12,256 nt of DNA from JALQTD01 sp036825655 (lineage in GTDB: Bacteria; Bacteroidota; Bacteroidia; Flavobacteriales_D; Sanyastnellaceae): contig DAISXU010000067.1 in NCBI GenBank assembly GCA_036825655.1, positions 1 through 12,256 of the forward strand, read 5' to 3'. A program made the translations under genes and the position numbers. The notes beneath the pieces were generated by a model that saw nothing but the letters and a program-made list of their open reading frames with translations, did no database searches and was not told the origin of the DNA. Shown here piece after piece: positions 6,545 to 12,256 of this stretch. Positions within the stretch are counted from its first letter, which is position 1, and every line of letters starts with the position of its first letter.

Positions 6545-6826
6545 TCAAGCGACTGTTGAAGATTCCGAAACCGATGCGATTGACAATTGCTGACGACCGC
6601 TCTTGGTTAATGTGTAACCATTTCGATTTTGAACTAAGCCGTCCAAGTACAAGTTGGTGATTCGCTCACCTATTCGGGCTTGACCCACGTTGAGGTTTGT
6701 GTCCGCCTCAATTCGCTTCCAAAAATTACGCTCAAGCACTGCAAGTCGGATGTTGGCGTTGAACTCTGTTTTGTGCGACTGGACGATGTCCAAAATCATG
6801 TGGTCGTATTTGTCCAATTTGTACAT
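6545..6826 (-). CDS. Small winged-helix-like protein
   Basis: This 93-aa protein starts at the ATG at 6826 (MYKLDKYDH); the TTG seven codons upstream is less likely. The sequence alternates predicted helices and ends in a wing-like motif, ITNLYLDGLVQNRNGYTLTKSGRQQL (about 56-80 from this start), typical of winged helix-turn-helix DNA-binding proteins in which GxxLTxxG forms the wing. A helix with RIEADTNLNVGQARIGERI would be the recognition part. It has no sensor domain. It is the last gene of a leftward group after aat and the unknown coupled gene, 124 bp downstream of the latter, and ends just before the bidirectional terminator. Role as a regulator is inferred; the family is not recognised. 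Confidence 0.65.
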   Translation of the reverse strand: MYKLDKYDHMILDIVQSHKTEFNANIRLAVLERNFWKRIEADTNLNVGQARIGERITNLYLDGLVQNRNGYTLTKSGRQQLSIASVSESSTVA

Positions 6827-6950
6827 GTGGCGGTGGTTAATGATCAAACTTCGATGAGCAAATTAGAACGACAAGCCATGCGAATCGGGCAGGTTATAAA
6901 CTAGATGTCCACGTATTGTTCACGAAAATGAAGGAATTGTTGATCATTTG

Positions 6951-7418
6951 TTAATATCCATCTCGCTCAGCTTGGAGTGCCTGCGGTGTCGGGGGAGGCG
7001 TTGTGACTTCCCCGTAGCAATACCCTAAGTAGCGCGTCAAGTAATGCGCCTCTCGATCTGGAAAAGGCCCAGGATGAAAAGGTCTGTGCACGGTAATGCA
7101 CTTCTTTCTGGCATCGAAGCCAACGCAAGTCACCCAGCTCACATCCTTGCGATGTGATGTCCATGCCTTTTCCAAGTGGTCTGACGATGATGGTTTCTTC
7201 AATGCGAGGTGCACGATTCGCTTGGAATCGGGTAAGGTCATGAGGAAAATGCGTTGAATGATGACTGCGGAGTGCGATTCGGGGACGTTGGTGACCAGCA
7301 GCAAAGGGCGGAAGTGCGCCCCTAAATTTCCTTGGATGCTCCATCCGGCTTTTCGGATGAGCCAGAGCAAAGCGCGGTGTTGCTTCTGCAGGGGAGTGGC
7401 TTGGGAGAAGGTCATCAT
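6951..7418 (-). CDS. Unknown protein translationally coupled to aat
   Basis: The chosen ATG at 7418 overlaps the aat stop codon as ATGA (7415-7418), a classic coupling arrangement, and gives 155 aa. A start at 7457 would overlap aat by 43 bp and is less likely. The protein is rich in His, Arg and Pro, with no signal peptide or membrane segment. It has an amphipathic N-terminus (QKQHRALLWLIRKAGW), a beta-like middle (HFRPLLLVTNVPESHSA, QRIFLMTLPDSKRIVHLALK) and a C-terminal stretch with many aromatics (AHYLTRYLGYCYGE). I do not recognise the family. Its coupling to aat suggests co-expression with the N-end-rule transferase but does not show function. Confidence 0.7.
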   Translation of the reverse strand: MMTFSQATPLQKQHRALLWLIRKAGWSIQGNLGAHFRPLLLVTNVPESHSAVIIQRIFLMTLPDSKRIVHLALKKPSSSDHLEKAWTSHRKDVSWVTCVGFDARKKCITVHRPFHPGPFPDREAHYLTRYLGYCYGEVTTPPPTPQALQAERDGY

Positions 7419-8128
7419 GCGCTCAACGGCCAATGTGCTGGACGCATATGGGTCCAAGGCCCGCGGACTGAAGGCGCCAGTTGAATCCAGTGATTTAGCT
7501 GGGTCATGAACTCGGAGCGCGGAAGCACCTCAGCGCCCAACGAGAGGAGGTGTTCGTTTTCTATCTGGCAGTCAATGGGACCGAAACCGTGATGTTTCGC
7601 AAAATCGACCAAGTGAGCGAAGGCTACTTTCGACGCGTCGCTGACCGCAGAAAACATGCTGTCCCCTGTGAAATTCTTACCTATGGAAACGCCGAAAAGG
7701 CCTCCTACCAATTCTTCGTTTTGCCAGGTTTCAAATGAATGGGCAAACCCAAATTCATGCAATTCTAGGAAAGCGTTTTGTACCTCTTGGGTTAGCCAAG
7801 TGCTGTCTCGATTGGCGCATCCCGCTAAGACTCCGCGAAAGTGCGTGTCAATGCGGATCTCGAAAAGTTTGTTTCGCATGGAAGCCCGGAGAGACTTAGA
7901 CACTTTGAATCTGTCGAGCTGTAAGACGCATCGTTCAGCAGGTGCCCACCAAACGATGGGTTCTGACTCCATAAACCACGGGAAGATGCCAGATTCATAG
8001 GCCGAAAGCATCCGCGAAATGCTCAAGTCTCCTCCCACTGCTAAAATGCCTTCACCGACTGCCTGATGAACAGGCGGAAAGTCGACCGGTGCACCGGGTT
8101 CGATGAAGGTTAGATTGAATTCACTCAT
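7415..8128 (-). CDS. aat: Leucyl/phenylalanyl-tRNA--protein transferase
   Basis: This cytoplasmic enzyme moves Leu or Phe from aminoacyl-tRNA to N-terminal Arg or Lys of proteins, marking them for ClpS/ClpAP degradation. The ATG at 8128 gives 237 aa, the usual length, and the first residues run straight into FPPVHQA (17-23). Family blocks are present in order: LAVGGDLS (29-36), AYESGIFPWF (43-52), WWAPAERCVL, SKSLR, TWLT, FAHSFETW (128-135), LVGGLFGVSIG (140-150), GDSMFS (155-160), SDASKVA and IDCQ (185-188). The residue after GD is odd: the usual GESMFS glutamate is Asp156. The frame is open upstream to 8266, but that part overlaps the divergent Nudix gene. The stop overlaps the start of the next gene. 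Expression is leftward from a promoter probably inside the Nudix gene start. Confidence 0.95.
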   Translation of the reverse strand: MSEFNLTFIEPGAPVDFPPVHQAVGEGILAVGGDLSISRMLSAYESGIFPWFMESEPIVWWAPAERCVLQLDRFKVSKSLRASMRNKLFEIRIDTHFRGVLAGCANRDSTWLTQEVQNAFLELHEFGFAHSFETWQNEELVGGLFGVSIGKNFTGDSMFSAVSDASKVAFAHLVDFAKHHGFGPIDCQIENEHLLSLGAEVLPRSEFMTQLNHWIQLAPSVRGPWTHMRPAHWPLSA

Positions 8129-8152
8129 CCGCGATGAAGATAGCGGTTGGCC

Positions 8153-8842
8153 ATGAATTTCACTCATTTGCCTGAACTTTGGCACATGATACCCAATGGC
8201 ACTTCTGCAAGCATCGCGTCTCAATGGGTCAGCCGAGCCCTGACAGAAGCACCTGCTACCATCCAAGACGAACGTTTCAAGGCCATTCCAGGCCGGCGTC
8301 CAAGCAGGGAAGAAAGTGAGCTTTTAGGACGGACGACACGATTTGCTTCCGTTTTGCTCACCCTGTATCCCCGTCCTGTCGATGGATGTTGGTGTTTGGC
8401 CTTGATGCAACGCACCCAGCATGAAGGCGTTCACAGCGGGCAAGTGAGCATTCCAGGGGGCGAGGTTGAAGCACAGGATTTGGACCGCCTGCACACCGCG
8501 ATTCGTGAGTTTACCGAGGAGCTGGGCTTCCCAGTCGACCGTGATGACATTCTTGGAAAACTCAGTACAATCTTCATACCGCCAAGTGGATTTGAAGTCG
8601 AAGCGTATGTAGCGGTTCTCGAGGCAAAACCCCATTGGATTCCAGATTCGAGAGAGGTTGCAGCTGTGCTCGAGTTGGAGTTGAATCCGCCCCCAGCTTT
8701 GGTGACTCGGAAGGTGCGTGTCGGAGCGGGAACGATGGAGGTGCCTGCATACCTCTGCGAGGGTTGCATTGTTTGGGGTGCTACGGCCATTCTTTTGACC
8801 GAGCTATTTGCCGTGCTTGAATGGGCCGGAAGAACCGCTTAA
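8153..8842 (+). CDS. Nudix hydrolase, CoA pyrophosphatase type
   Basis: The ATG at 8153 (MNF, a common start in this family) gives 229 aa. The Nudix box lies at about 102-126, ending REFTEELGF, with Arg118, Glu119, Glu122 and Glu123 as metal and catalytic residues. The insert between PGG and RE has the length seen in CoA pyrophosphatases (NUDT7-like) rather than the standard spacing. Just before it is the CoA-type block LMQRTQHEGVHSGQVSIPGG (84-103). The predicted reaction is CoA (or a derivative) to phosphopantetheine plus 3',5'-ADP. It diverges from aat with 24 bp between start codons and is followed 9 bp later by the HEAT-like gene. A short TTG-started extension (8147) is possible but adds only two residues. 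Confidence 0.9.
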   Translation: MNFTHLPELWHMIPNGTSASIASQWVSRALTEAPATIQDERFKAIPGRRPSREESELLGRTTRFASVLLTLYPRPVDGCWCLALMQRTQHEGVHSGQVSIPGGEVEAQDLDRLHTAIREFTEELGFPVDRDDILGKLSTIFIPPSGFEVEAYVAVLEAKPHWIPDSREVAAVLELELNPPPALVTRKVRVGAGTMEVPAYLCEGCIVWGATAILLTELFAVLEWAGRTA

Positions 8843-8847
8843 TTTTG
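8817..8847 (+). promoter_or_regulatory. Bacteroidota-type promoter of the HEAT-like gene
   Basis: TAATTTTG at 8840-8847 fits the -7 consensus TAnnTTTG, and TTG at 8817-8819 sits 20 bp upstream as a -33 element. Four bases (CGGC) separate the -7 box from the ATG at 8852, so transcription would start at or very near the start codon. The -7 box overlaps the stop codon of the Nudix gene. Confidence 0.6.
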
Positions 8848-8851
8848 CGGC

Positions 8852-9358
8852 ATGCCAACATGGAAAGAATTACACAGCGATAAGGAGGAAGTAGTTTTGG
8901 ATGCCATTCAAGCTGCGGATGAAGTAGGAACTGTCGAGTGGGTTAGGCCACTGCTGGAAACCGTGAGAGATCACGCATCAGATGAGGTCAAAGCTGCGGC
9001 GGCTCAGGTATTGGGTACATTGAAGATTTCCGCAGCCGAGGATGTGCTGGCAGATGCATTAGATGACCCGGAATTTGAGCCCATTTCTGCTCAGATCATT
9101 GCCTTCCTATGGAGTTCTGGTTTTTACTCAGAAGAACTCCTTCCTGCCATTGTAAAGTGTGCCATCCGAGGTGATTTCGCAACGGCCATGGAGGCCTTGA
9201 CCTGGGTTGAACAACTCGAGCAACTGAACGGAGAACATGACCTTTTGGAATCCATTTTAGCTGTGCGTGGTGCAATCGAAGACCAGGAAATGAAAAGCAT
9301 TCATGTCCTTCTCCAGCCATTGCTTGAGAATTTGCATCGCCTGGAACGAGGCCAATAA
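8852..9358 (+). CDS. HEAT-like repeat protein
   Basis: This 168-aa acidic, nearly all-helical protein resembles HEAT or armadillo-type repeats: pairs of helices with conserved Ala/Leu/Val spacing, such as WVRPLLETVRDHASDEVKAAAAQVLGTL (about 30-57) followed by AAEDVLADALDD and then IIAFLWSSGF. There are no catalytic motifs, signal peptide or membrane segment. Such proteins usually act as protein-binding scaffolds in the cytoplasm. It follows the Nudix gene by 9 bp but has its own promoter at the junction. Its stop (9356-9358) is only 4 bp from the end of the convergent carboxyltransferase gene. Specific role unknown. Confidence 0.85.
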   Translation: MPTWKELHSDKEEVVLDAIQAADEVGTVEWVRPLLETVRDHASDEVKAAAAQVLGTLKISAAEDVLADALDDPEFEPISAQIIAFLWSSGFYSEELLPAIVKCAIRGDFATAMEALTWVEQLEQLNGEHDLLESILAVRGAIEDQEMKSIHVLLQPLLENLHRLERGQ

Positions 9359-9362
9359 CCAA

Positions 9363-11006
9363 TCAAGTCTGAATCAAACCGAGGTTGAAGGGGCGATCTG
9401 GTGGAGCCGCATTTGCGGCTTCGATTCCATCTGAAATCCAAGCGCGGGTATCCACCGGGTCGATGATAGCGTCTACCCAAAGTCGAGCTGCGGCATAGAC
9501 GGGCTCGGTTGCGGCGTCGTACTGGGCCGAGATTCGATCGAATACTTTTTGTGCGGCAGCCTCATCCACTTCCTCCCCCTTTTTCTTCAGTTGACTTACT
9601 TCAATTTGCTGCAAGACCTTGGCCGCTTGCGCACCGCCCATCACTGCAAGCCGAGCTGTGGGCCAGGCCACGATGAGGCGGGGGTCGTAGGCTTTGCCGC
9701 ACATCGCATAGTTGCCAGCTCCGTAGCTGTTGCCAACGATGACAGTGAATTTAGGTACAGTGGAATTTGCAACGGCATTGACCATTTTAGCTCCATCCTT
9801 GATGATGCCACCATGCTCAGATCGCGATCCAACCATGAACCCTGTGACGTCCTGCAGGAACACCAGAGGGACGCCTTTTTGGTTGCAGTTCATGATGAAA
9901 CGCGCGGCTTTGTCGGCGCTATCCGAATAAATCACTCCGCCAAATTGTAGGCCTTCTTTTTTGGACTTGACCAGGTTGCGTTGATTCGCCACAATCCCAA
10001 CACTCCAACCGTCGATTCGTGCATAACCGGTCAATATGGTCCTCCCGTAGTCTTTTTTGTATTCAGTGAACGAACCTTCATCTACGAGTGCCTCGATCAA
10101 ATCGCGGCCTTCATAAGGTTGTGAGCGATCCGGAGGCAGAATGCTCCGAATGCATCGCCCACCCGGATTAACTGCCGGCTCCTGATGGAAGCCGCACAAG
10201 GGGCCTGCTGCTTTCATGTGCCGAATGAGTTCCCTGATTTTTTGGAGGGCTTCTTCATCGTCTTTGCACTTGTAGTCCGTCACGCCACTGATGGAGGAAT
10301 GGGTGTCTGCGCCACCAAGGGTTTCATTGTCAACGTCTTCGCCAATGGCTGCTCGAACCAAATAACTTCCTGCCAAAAAGATGGACCCTGTCCCTTCTAC
10401 AATCAAGCTTTCATCGCTCATAATGGGCAGGTAAGCCCCACCTGCAACGCAAGACCCCATGACCGCTGCAATCTGAGGAATTCCACGGCTGCTCATCACA
10501 GCATTGTTGCGAAACATTCGACCAAAATGCTCTTTGTCGGGAAAAATCTCATCCTGCATGGGCAGATACACGCCAGCACTGTCAACGAGGTATACGATGG
10601 GCAACCGATTTTCCATGGCGATTTCCTGGGCCCTGAGGTTCTTCTTCCCAGTGATTGGAAACCATGCCCCCGCTTTTACTGTCGCGTCGTTGGCCACTGC
10701 GATGATCAACCGTCCATGAACTCGTCCAATTTGAACGACAACCCCACCAGATGGGCACCCACCTTCTGCCTCGTACATGCCTTCGCCGGCCAATCCGCCA
10801 ATCTCCAGGGGCTTGGTGTGTGGGTCGAACAGGGCAGCCAAACGCTCACGGGCGCTCAACTTGCCCAATGCATGTTGTTTCTCGATTCGTTTTTGTCCGC
10901 CCCCCAAAGCCACCTTTGCTTCGAGCCGCTGCAAATCGGAAAGCAACAAGCGCATGGCATCGTCGTTTCGGTTTGCTTCCAATTCAGGGGTCATTTCCTC
11001 TGCCAT
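9363..11006 (-). CDS. Acyl-CoA carboxylase carboxyltransferase (beta) subunit, methylcrotonyl-CoA carboxylase-like
   Basis: The ATG at 11006 gives 547 aa, the normal length; the open extension to 11093 runs into the divergent promoter and gene. It has two crotonase-fold carboxyltransferase halves. The N-terminal half carries GSCVAGGAYLPIMSDE (184-199), close to the GSCTAGGAY form of methylcrotonyl-CoA carboxylase and unlike the propionyl-CoA type. The C-terminal half carries TGFMVGSRSEHGGIIKDGAK (388-407), GNSYGAGNYAMCGKAY (425-440) and VMGGAQAAKVL (455-465). It transfers CO2 from carboxybiotin to an acyl-CoA, likely 3-methylcrotonyl-CoA in leucine breakdown, but substrate is inferred. No biotin carboxylase or biotin carrier gene is adjacent. 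Convergent with the HEAT-like gene, divergent from the binding-protein gene. Confidence 0.93.
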   Translation of the reverse strand: MAEEMTPELEANRNDDAMRLLLSDLQRLEAKVALGGGQKRIEKQHALGKLSARERLAALFDPHTKPLEIGGLAGEGMYEAEGGCPSGGVVVQIGRVHGRLIIAVANDATVKAGAWFPITGKKNLRAQEIAMENRLPIVYLVDSAGVYLPMQDEIFPDKEHFGRMFRNNAVMSSRGIPQIAAVMGSCVAGGAYLPIMSDESLIVEGTGSIFLAGSYLVRAAIGEDVDNETLGGADTHSSISGVTDYKCKDDEEALQKIRELIRHMKAAGPLCGFHQEPAVNPGGRCIRSILPPDRSQPYEGRDLIEALVDEGSFTEYKKDYGRTILTGYARIDGWSVGIVANQRNLVKSKKEGLQFGGVIYSDSADKAARFIMNCNQKGVPLVFLQDVTGFMVGSRSEHGGIIKDGAKMVNAVANSTVPKFTVIVGNSYGAGNYAMCGKAYDPRLIVAWPTARLAVMGGAQAAKVLQQIEVSQLKKKGEEVDEAAAQKVFDRISAQYDAATEPVYAAARLWVDAIIDPVDTRAWISDGIEAANAAPPDRPFNLGLIQT

Positions 11007-11010
11007 GTTC

Positions 11011-11018
11011 CAAAGATA
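11011..11018 (-). promoter_or_regulatory. -7 promoter element of the carboxyltransferase gene
   Basis: On the minus strand TATCTTTG matches the Bacteroidota -7 consensus TAnnTTTG exactly. It is separated from the ATG at 11006 by four bases (GAAC), the same geometry as at 8840 and 11029. No clear -33 TTG is seen at the usual distance. It predicts a leaderless or nearly leaderless transcript. Confidence 0.55.
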
Positions 11019-11028
11019 ACAGACGGAG

Positions 11029-11036
11029 TACCTTTG
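11029..11036 (+). promoter_or_regulatory. -7 promoter element of the binding-protein gene
   Basis: TACCTTTG matches TAnnTTTG exactly and is followed by CGGC and the ATG at 11041, the same four bases as before the HEAT-like gene. The two divergent -7 boxes (11011-11018 and 11029-11036) are 10 bp apart inside a 34-bp gap, so the two promoters must compete or be co-regulated. Confidence 0.6.
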
Positions 11037-11040
11037 CGGC

Positions 11041-12114
11041 ATGTTCAAGGAATGGACTTTTATACTTGCTTGCGCTGCGGTGATGGGTTGCAATCCTCCT
11101 CAGGAAACAGCTCCGCAATCCAATGGGACTTTGGAGCCCGTGTGGGCGAGTCATTTTCATTGGGAAGAGGGTGGGCGTGTACTGGTGTTGGAGGGTGAGG
11201 AAGACCTGCGCATCGTTCACGATGCCCCGAGGCCAGGTGAAGTGCATTTCCCTGCAGGGGCGAGCTTAGCGACATGGAGTACAACCCACGTATCCTTGAT
11301 CGAAGCCTATGGGGGACTGGGAGCATGGGCGGGTGGAACCGGTTGCAAGTACCTTCAGTCCGAAGCTGCCTTGAGCCGAATAGCGAGCGGGGAGGCCATC
11401 GATTATGGTTCGGATGCGGGAGAAGTTTTGGAACAATTGCTTTGGCATCCGCCCGGAGGCATTGCGATTTTTCCTTTTTATGACCCATTCGAAGGATTGG
11501 CCTTGCCTGAAGGGATGCCGGTTTTGCCCATACAGGAGTATCTTGAAAGTCATCCGCTGGGACGAGCAGAATGGATGCGAGTTTTTGGATGGCTATCAGG
11601 CCAAAGCGCTCAGGCAGATTCCGCGTTTTTCGAAGTGGAGCGTAAATACATTGCCCTACGCGAGCAGGCCGCTCAGGTGGTGGGGCAACGGAAGCGCTTG
11701 GATGTTTTCACGGGCAGCATCGATGGCGATGCTTTTTGGGCCCCGTCAGGAGGCAGTTTCATCTCAACTTTTCTAGAGGATGCAGGCGTGAATTACGTGT
11801 TTTCGGACGATTTGCGAGGGGGGAGCATTCCGATTTCGTTTGAATCCTTATTGCATCTCAATGACTCTGTGGATACATGGGGTTTGATCTGGCGAGATGA
11901 AGATTCCATTACATGGAAAGAGATTGCAGACACGCATCCGATTTTTAGCCAATTGGCTCCCAAATCAAGCTCGATTTTTGCGGCAAACACGAGAACCTGC
12001 GATTACTTTGGGGCCATGGTCGCTGAGCCCGATGTGCTGTTAGGAGACTTGGTCGCCTTGTTTCATGGTGAATCGGAAGATGCGGGTTGTTTTAATTGGA
12101 TTGCCACTCAATGA
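11041..12114 (+). CDS. ABC importer substrate-binding lipoprotein (FecB/BtuF type)
   Basis: This 357-aa protein starts with a lipoprotein signal: hydrophobic residues 6-15, then VMG-Cys17 as the lipobox. The rest fits a periplasmic-binding-protein fold of the chelate and vitamin B12 class: STTHVSLIEAYGGLGAWAGGT, where the first lobe usually reads stthvxxlxxLGxxdxxvG, then IDYGSDAGEVLEQLLWHPPG matching the usual motif that leads into a PDLV-type strand, and a second lobe from about residue 215 (RLDVFTGSIDGDAFWAPSGGSFISTFLEDAG). Three Cys in the mature part could allow one disulfide. The stop overlaps the start of a FecCD-type permease (ATGA, 12111-12114). Cargo (heme, siderophore or cobalamin) cannot be decided from sequence. 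No SD; promoter sits at the ATG. Confidence 0.85.
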   Translation: MFKEWTFILACAAVMGCNPPQETAPQSNGTLEPVWASHFHWEEGGRVLVLEGEEDLRIVHDAPRPGEVHFPAGASLATWSTTHVSLIEAYGGLGAWAGGTGCKYLQSEAALSRIASGEAIDYGSDAGEVLEQLLWHPPGGIAIFPFYDPFEGLALPEGMPVLPIQEYLESHPLGRAEWMRVFGWLSGQSAQADSAFFEVERKYIALREQAAQVVGQRKRLDVFTGSIDGDAFWAPSGGSFISTFLEDAGVNYVFSDDLRGGSIPISFESLLHLNDSVDTWGLIWRDEDSITWKEIADTHPIFSQLAPKSSSIFAANTRTCDYFGAMVAEPDVLLGDLVALFHGESEDAGCFNWIATQ

Positions 12115-12256
12115 GTCGTGTTGCAGCCATATGGGGAAGTGTTTGGCTCATCTTAGCGGCATTGCACATGCGGTTCGGGATTGTTGAGAGTGCCTGGTCG
12201 GATGCGTTTTCTGGCGGAGATCGGGCAGAATTGGCATCGACCATCATTTGGCAATT
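12111..12256 (+). CDS. FecCD/BtuC-type ABC transporter permease, 3' partial
   Basis: A frame begins at the ATG at 12111, overlapping the binding-protein stop by four bases, and stays open to the window edge (48 complete codons). It starts MSRVAAIWGSVWLILAALHM, a first membrane segment, and reaches ASTIIWQ, where FecCD permeases have the strand before their conserved RLPR motif. The arrangement binding protein then permease is standard for iron-chelate and B12 importers. The identification rests on context and this short N-terminus; an ATPase gene would be expected after it. Confidence 0.75.
   Translation, partial: MSRVAAIWGSVWLILAALHMRFGIVESAWSDAFSGGDRAELASTIIWQ

Noticed and set aside
6835..6953. 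Similar TGATCA-containing stretches at 6841 and 6941 as inverted operator sites for the winged-helix gene
   Set aside because: The match has insertions and covers little beyond the six-base palindrome TGATCA, which can arise by chance.
8129..8266. N-terminal extension of aat
   Set aside because: It overlaps the Nudix gene start on the other strand, and Aat family proteins begin close to the FPPVHQA block, as the ATG at 8128 does.
10185..11198. Long open frame (+, 337 codons) opposite the carboxyltransferase gene
   Set aside because: It is antisense to a strongly conserved enzyme whose motifs are all intact, shows no domain pattern of its own and runs through the divergent promoters.

Overview
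The window looks like chromosomal DNA of a Bacteroidota member, most likely a marine or freshwater Flavobacteriales relative. The evidence is a large secreted protein ending in the type B sorting domain of the type IX secretion system (T9SS), a choice-of-anchor L domain, promoters of the Bacteroidota TAnnTTTG type placed right at start codons, and weak or absent Shine-Dalgarno sequences. GC content is moderate and fairly even, and I see no insertion sequence, phage gene, CRISPR array, tRNA or rRNA.

Left part (1-4667, all on +). A MerR-type regulator, cut off at its N-terminus by the window edge, keeps the W-x9-EH and cobalamin-ligand histidine signatures of the CarH/LitR B12 photoreceptors. 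A strong terminator follows. Then comes a 160-bp control region in which the motif TTTTGTnTAA occurs three times at exactly 53-bp intervals and once inverted, then a stand-alone ECF sigma factor. After a 68-bp gap holding a nested RNA structure lies a 1079-aa T9SS-exported adhesin-like protein with six tandem cysteine-bearing beta domains. The simplest reading is a B12/light-responsive regulator controlling an ECF sigma factor, and possibly the surface protein next to it.

Middle part (4668-8128). A FucP/GluP-like sugar permease (+) follows a terminator. A 47-aa basic protein gene (+) meets a leftward unit (aat, an unknown 155-aa protein translationally coupled to it, and a 93-aa winged-helix protein) at a perfect 24-bp hairpin that can terminate transcription from both sides.

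Right part (8129-12256). A CoA-pyrophosphatase-type Nudix hydrolase diverges from aat across only 24 bp and is followed by a HEAT-like repeat protein (+). A methylcrotonyl-CoA-carboxylase-type carboxyltransferase (-) converges on the HEAT gene with a 4-bp gap. It diverges across 34 bp from a lipoprotein substrate-binding protein (+), which overlaps by 4 bp the start of a FecCD/BtuC-type permease running off the window. These last two are the start of an ABC importer for a metal chelate or corrinoid. Three genes here (HEAT protein, carboxyltransferase, binding protein) share TAnnTTTG-N4-ATG, which implies leaderless or nearly leaderless mRNAs.

The most interesting stretch is 1-1430: the B12-photoreceptor-like regulator, its evenly spaced candidate operators, the orphan sigma factor and the structured leader before the adhesin.
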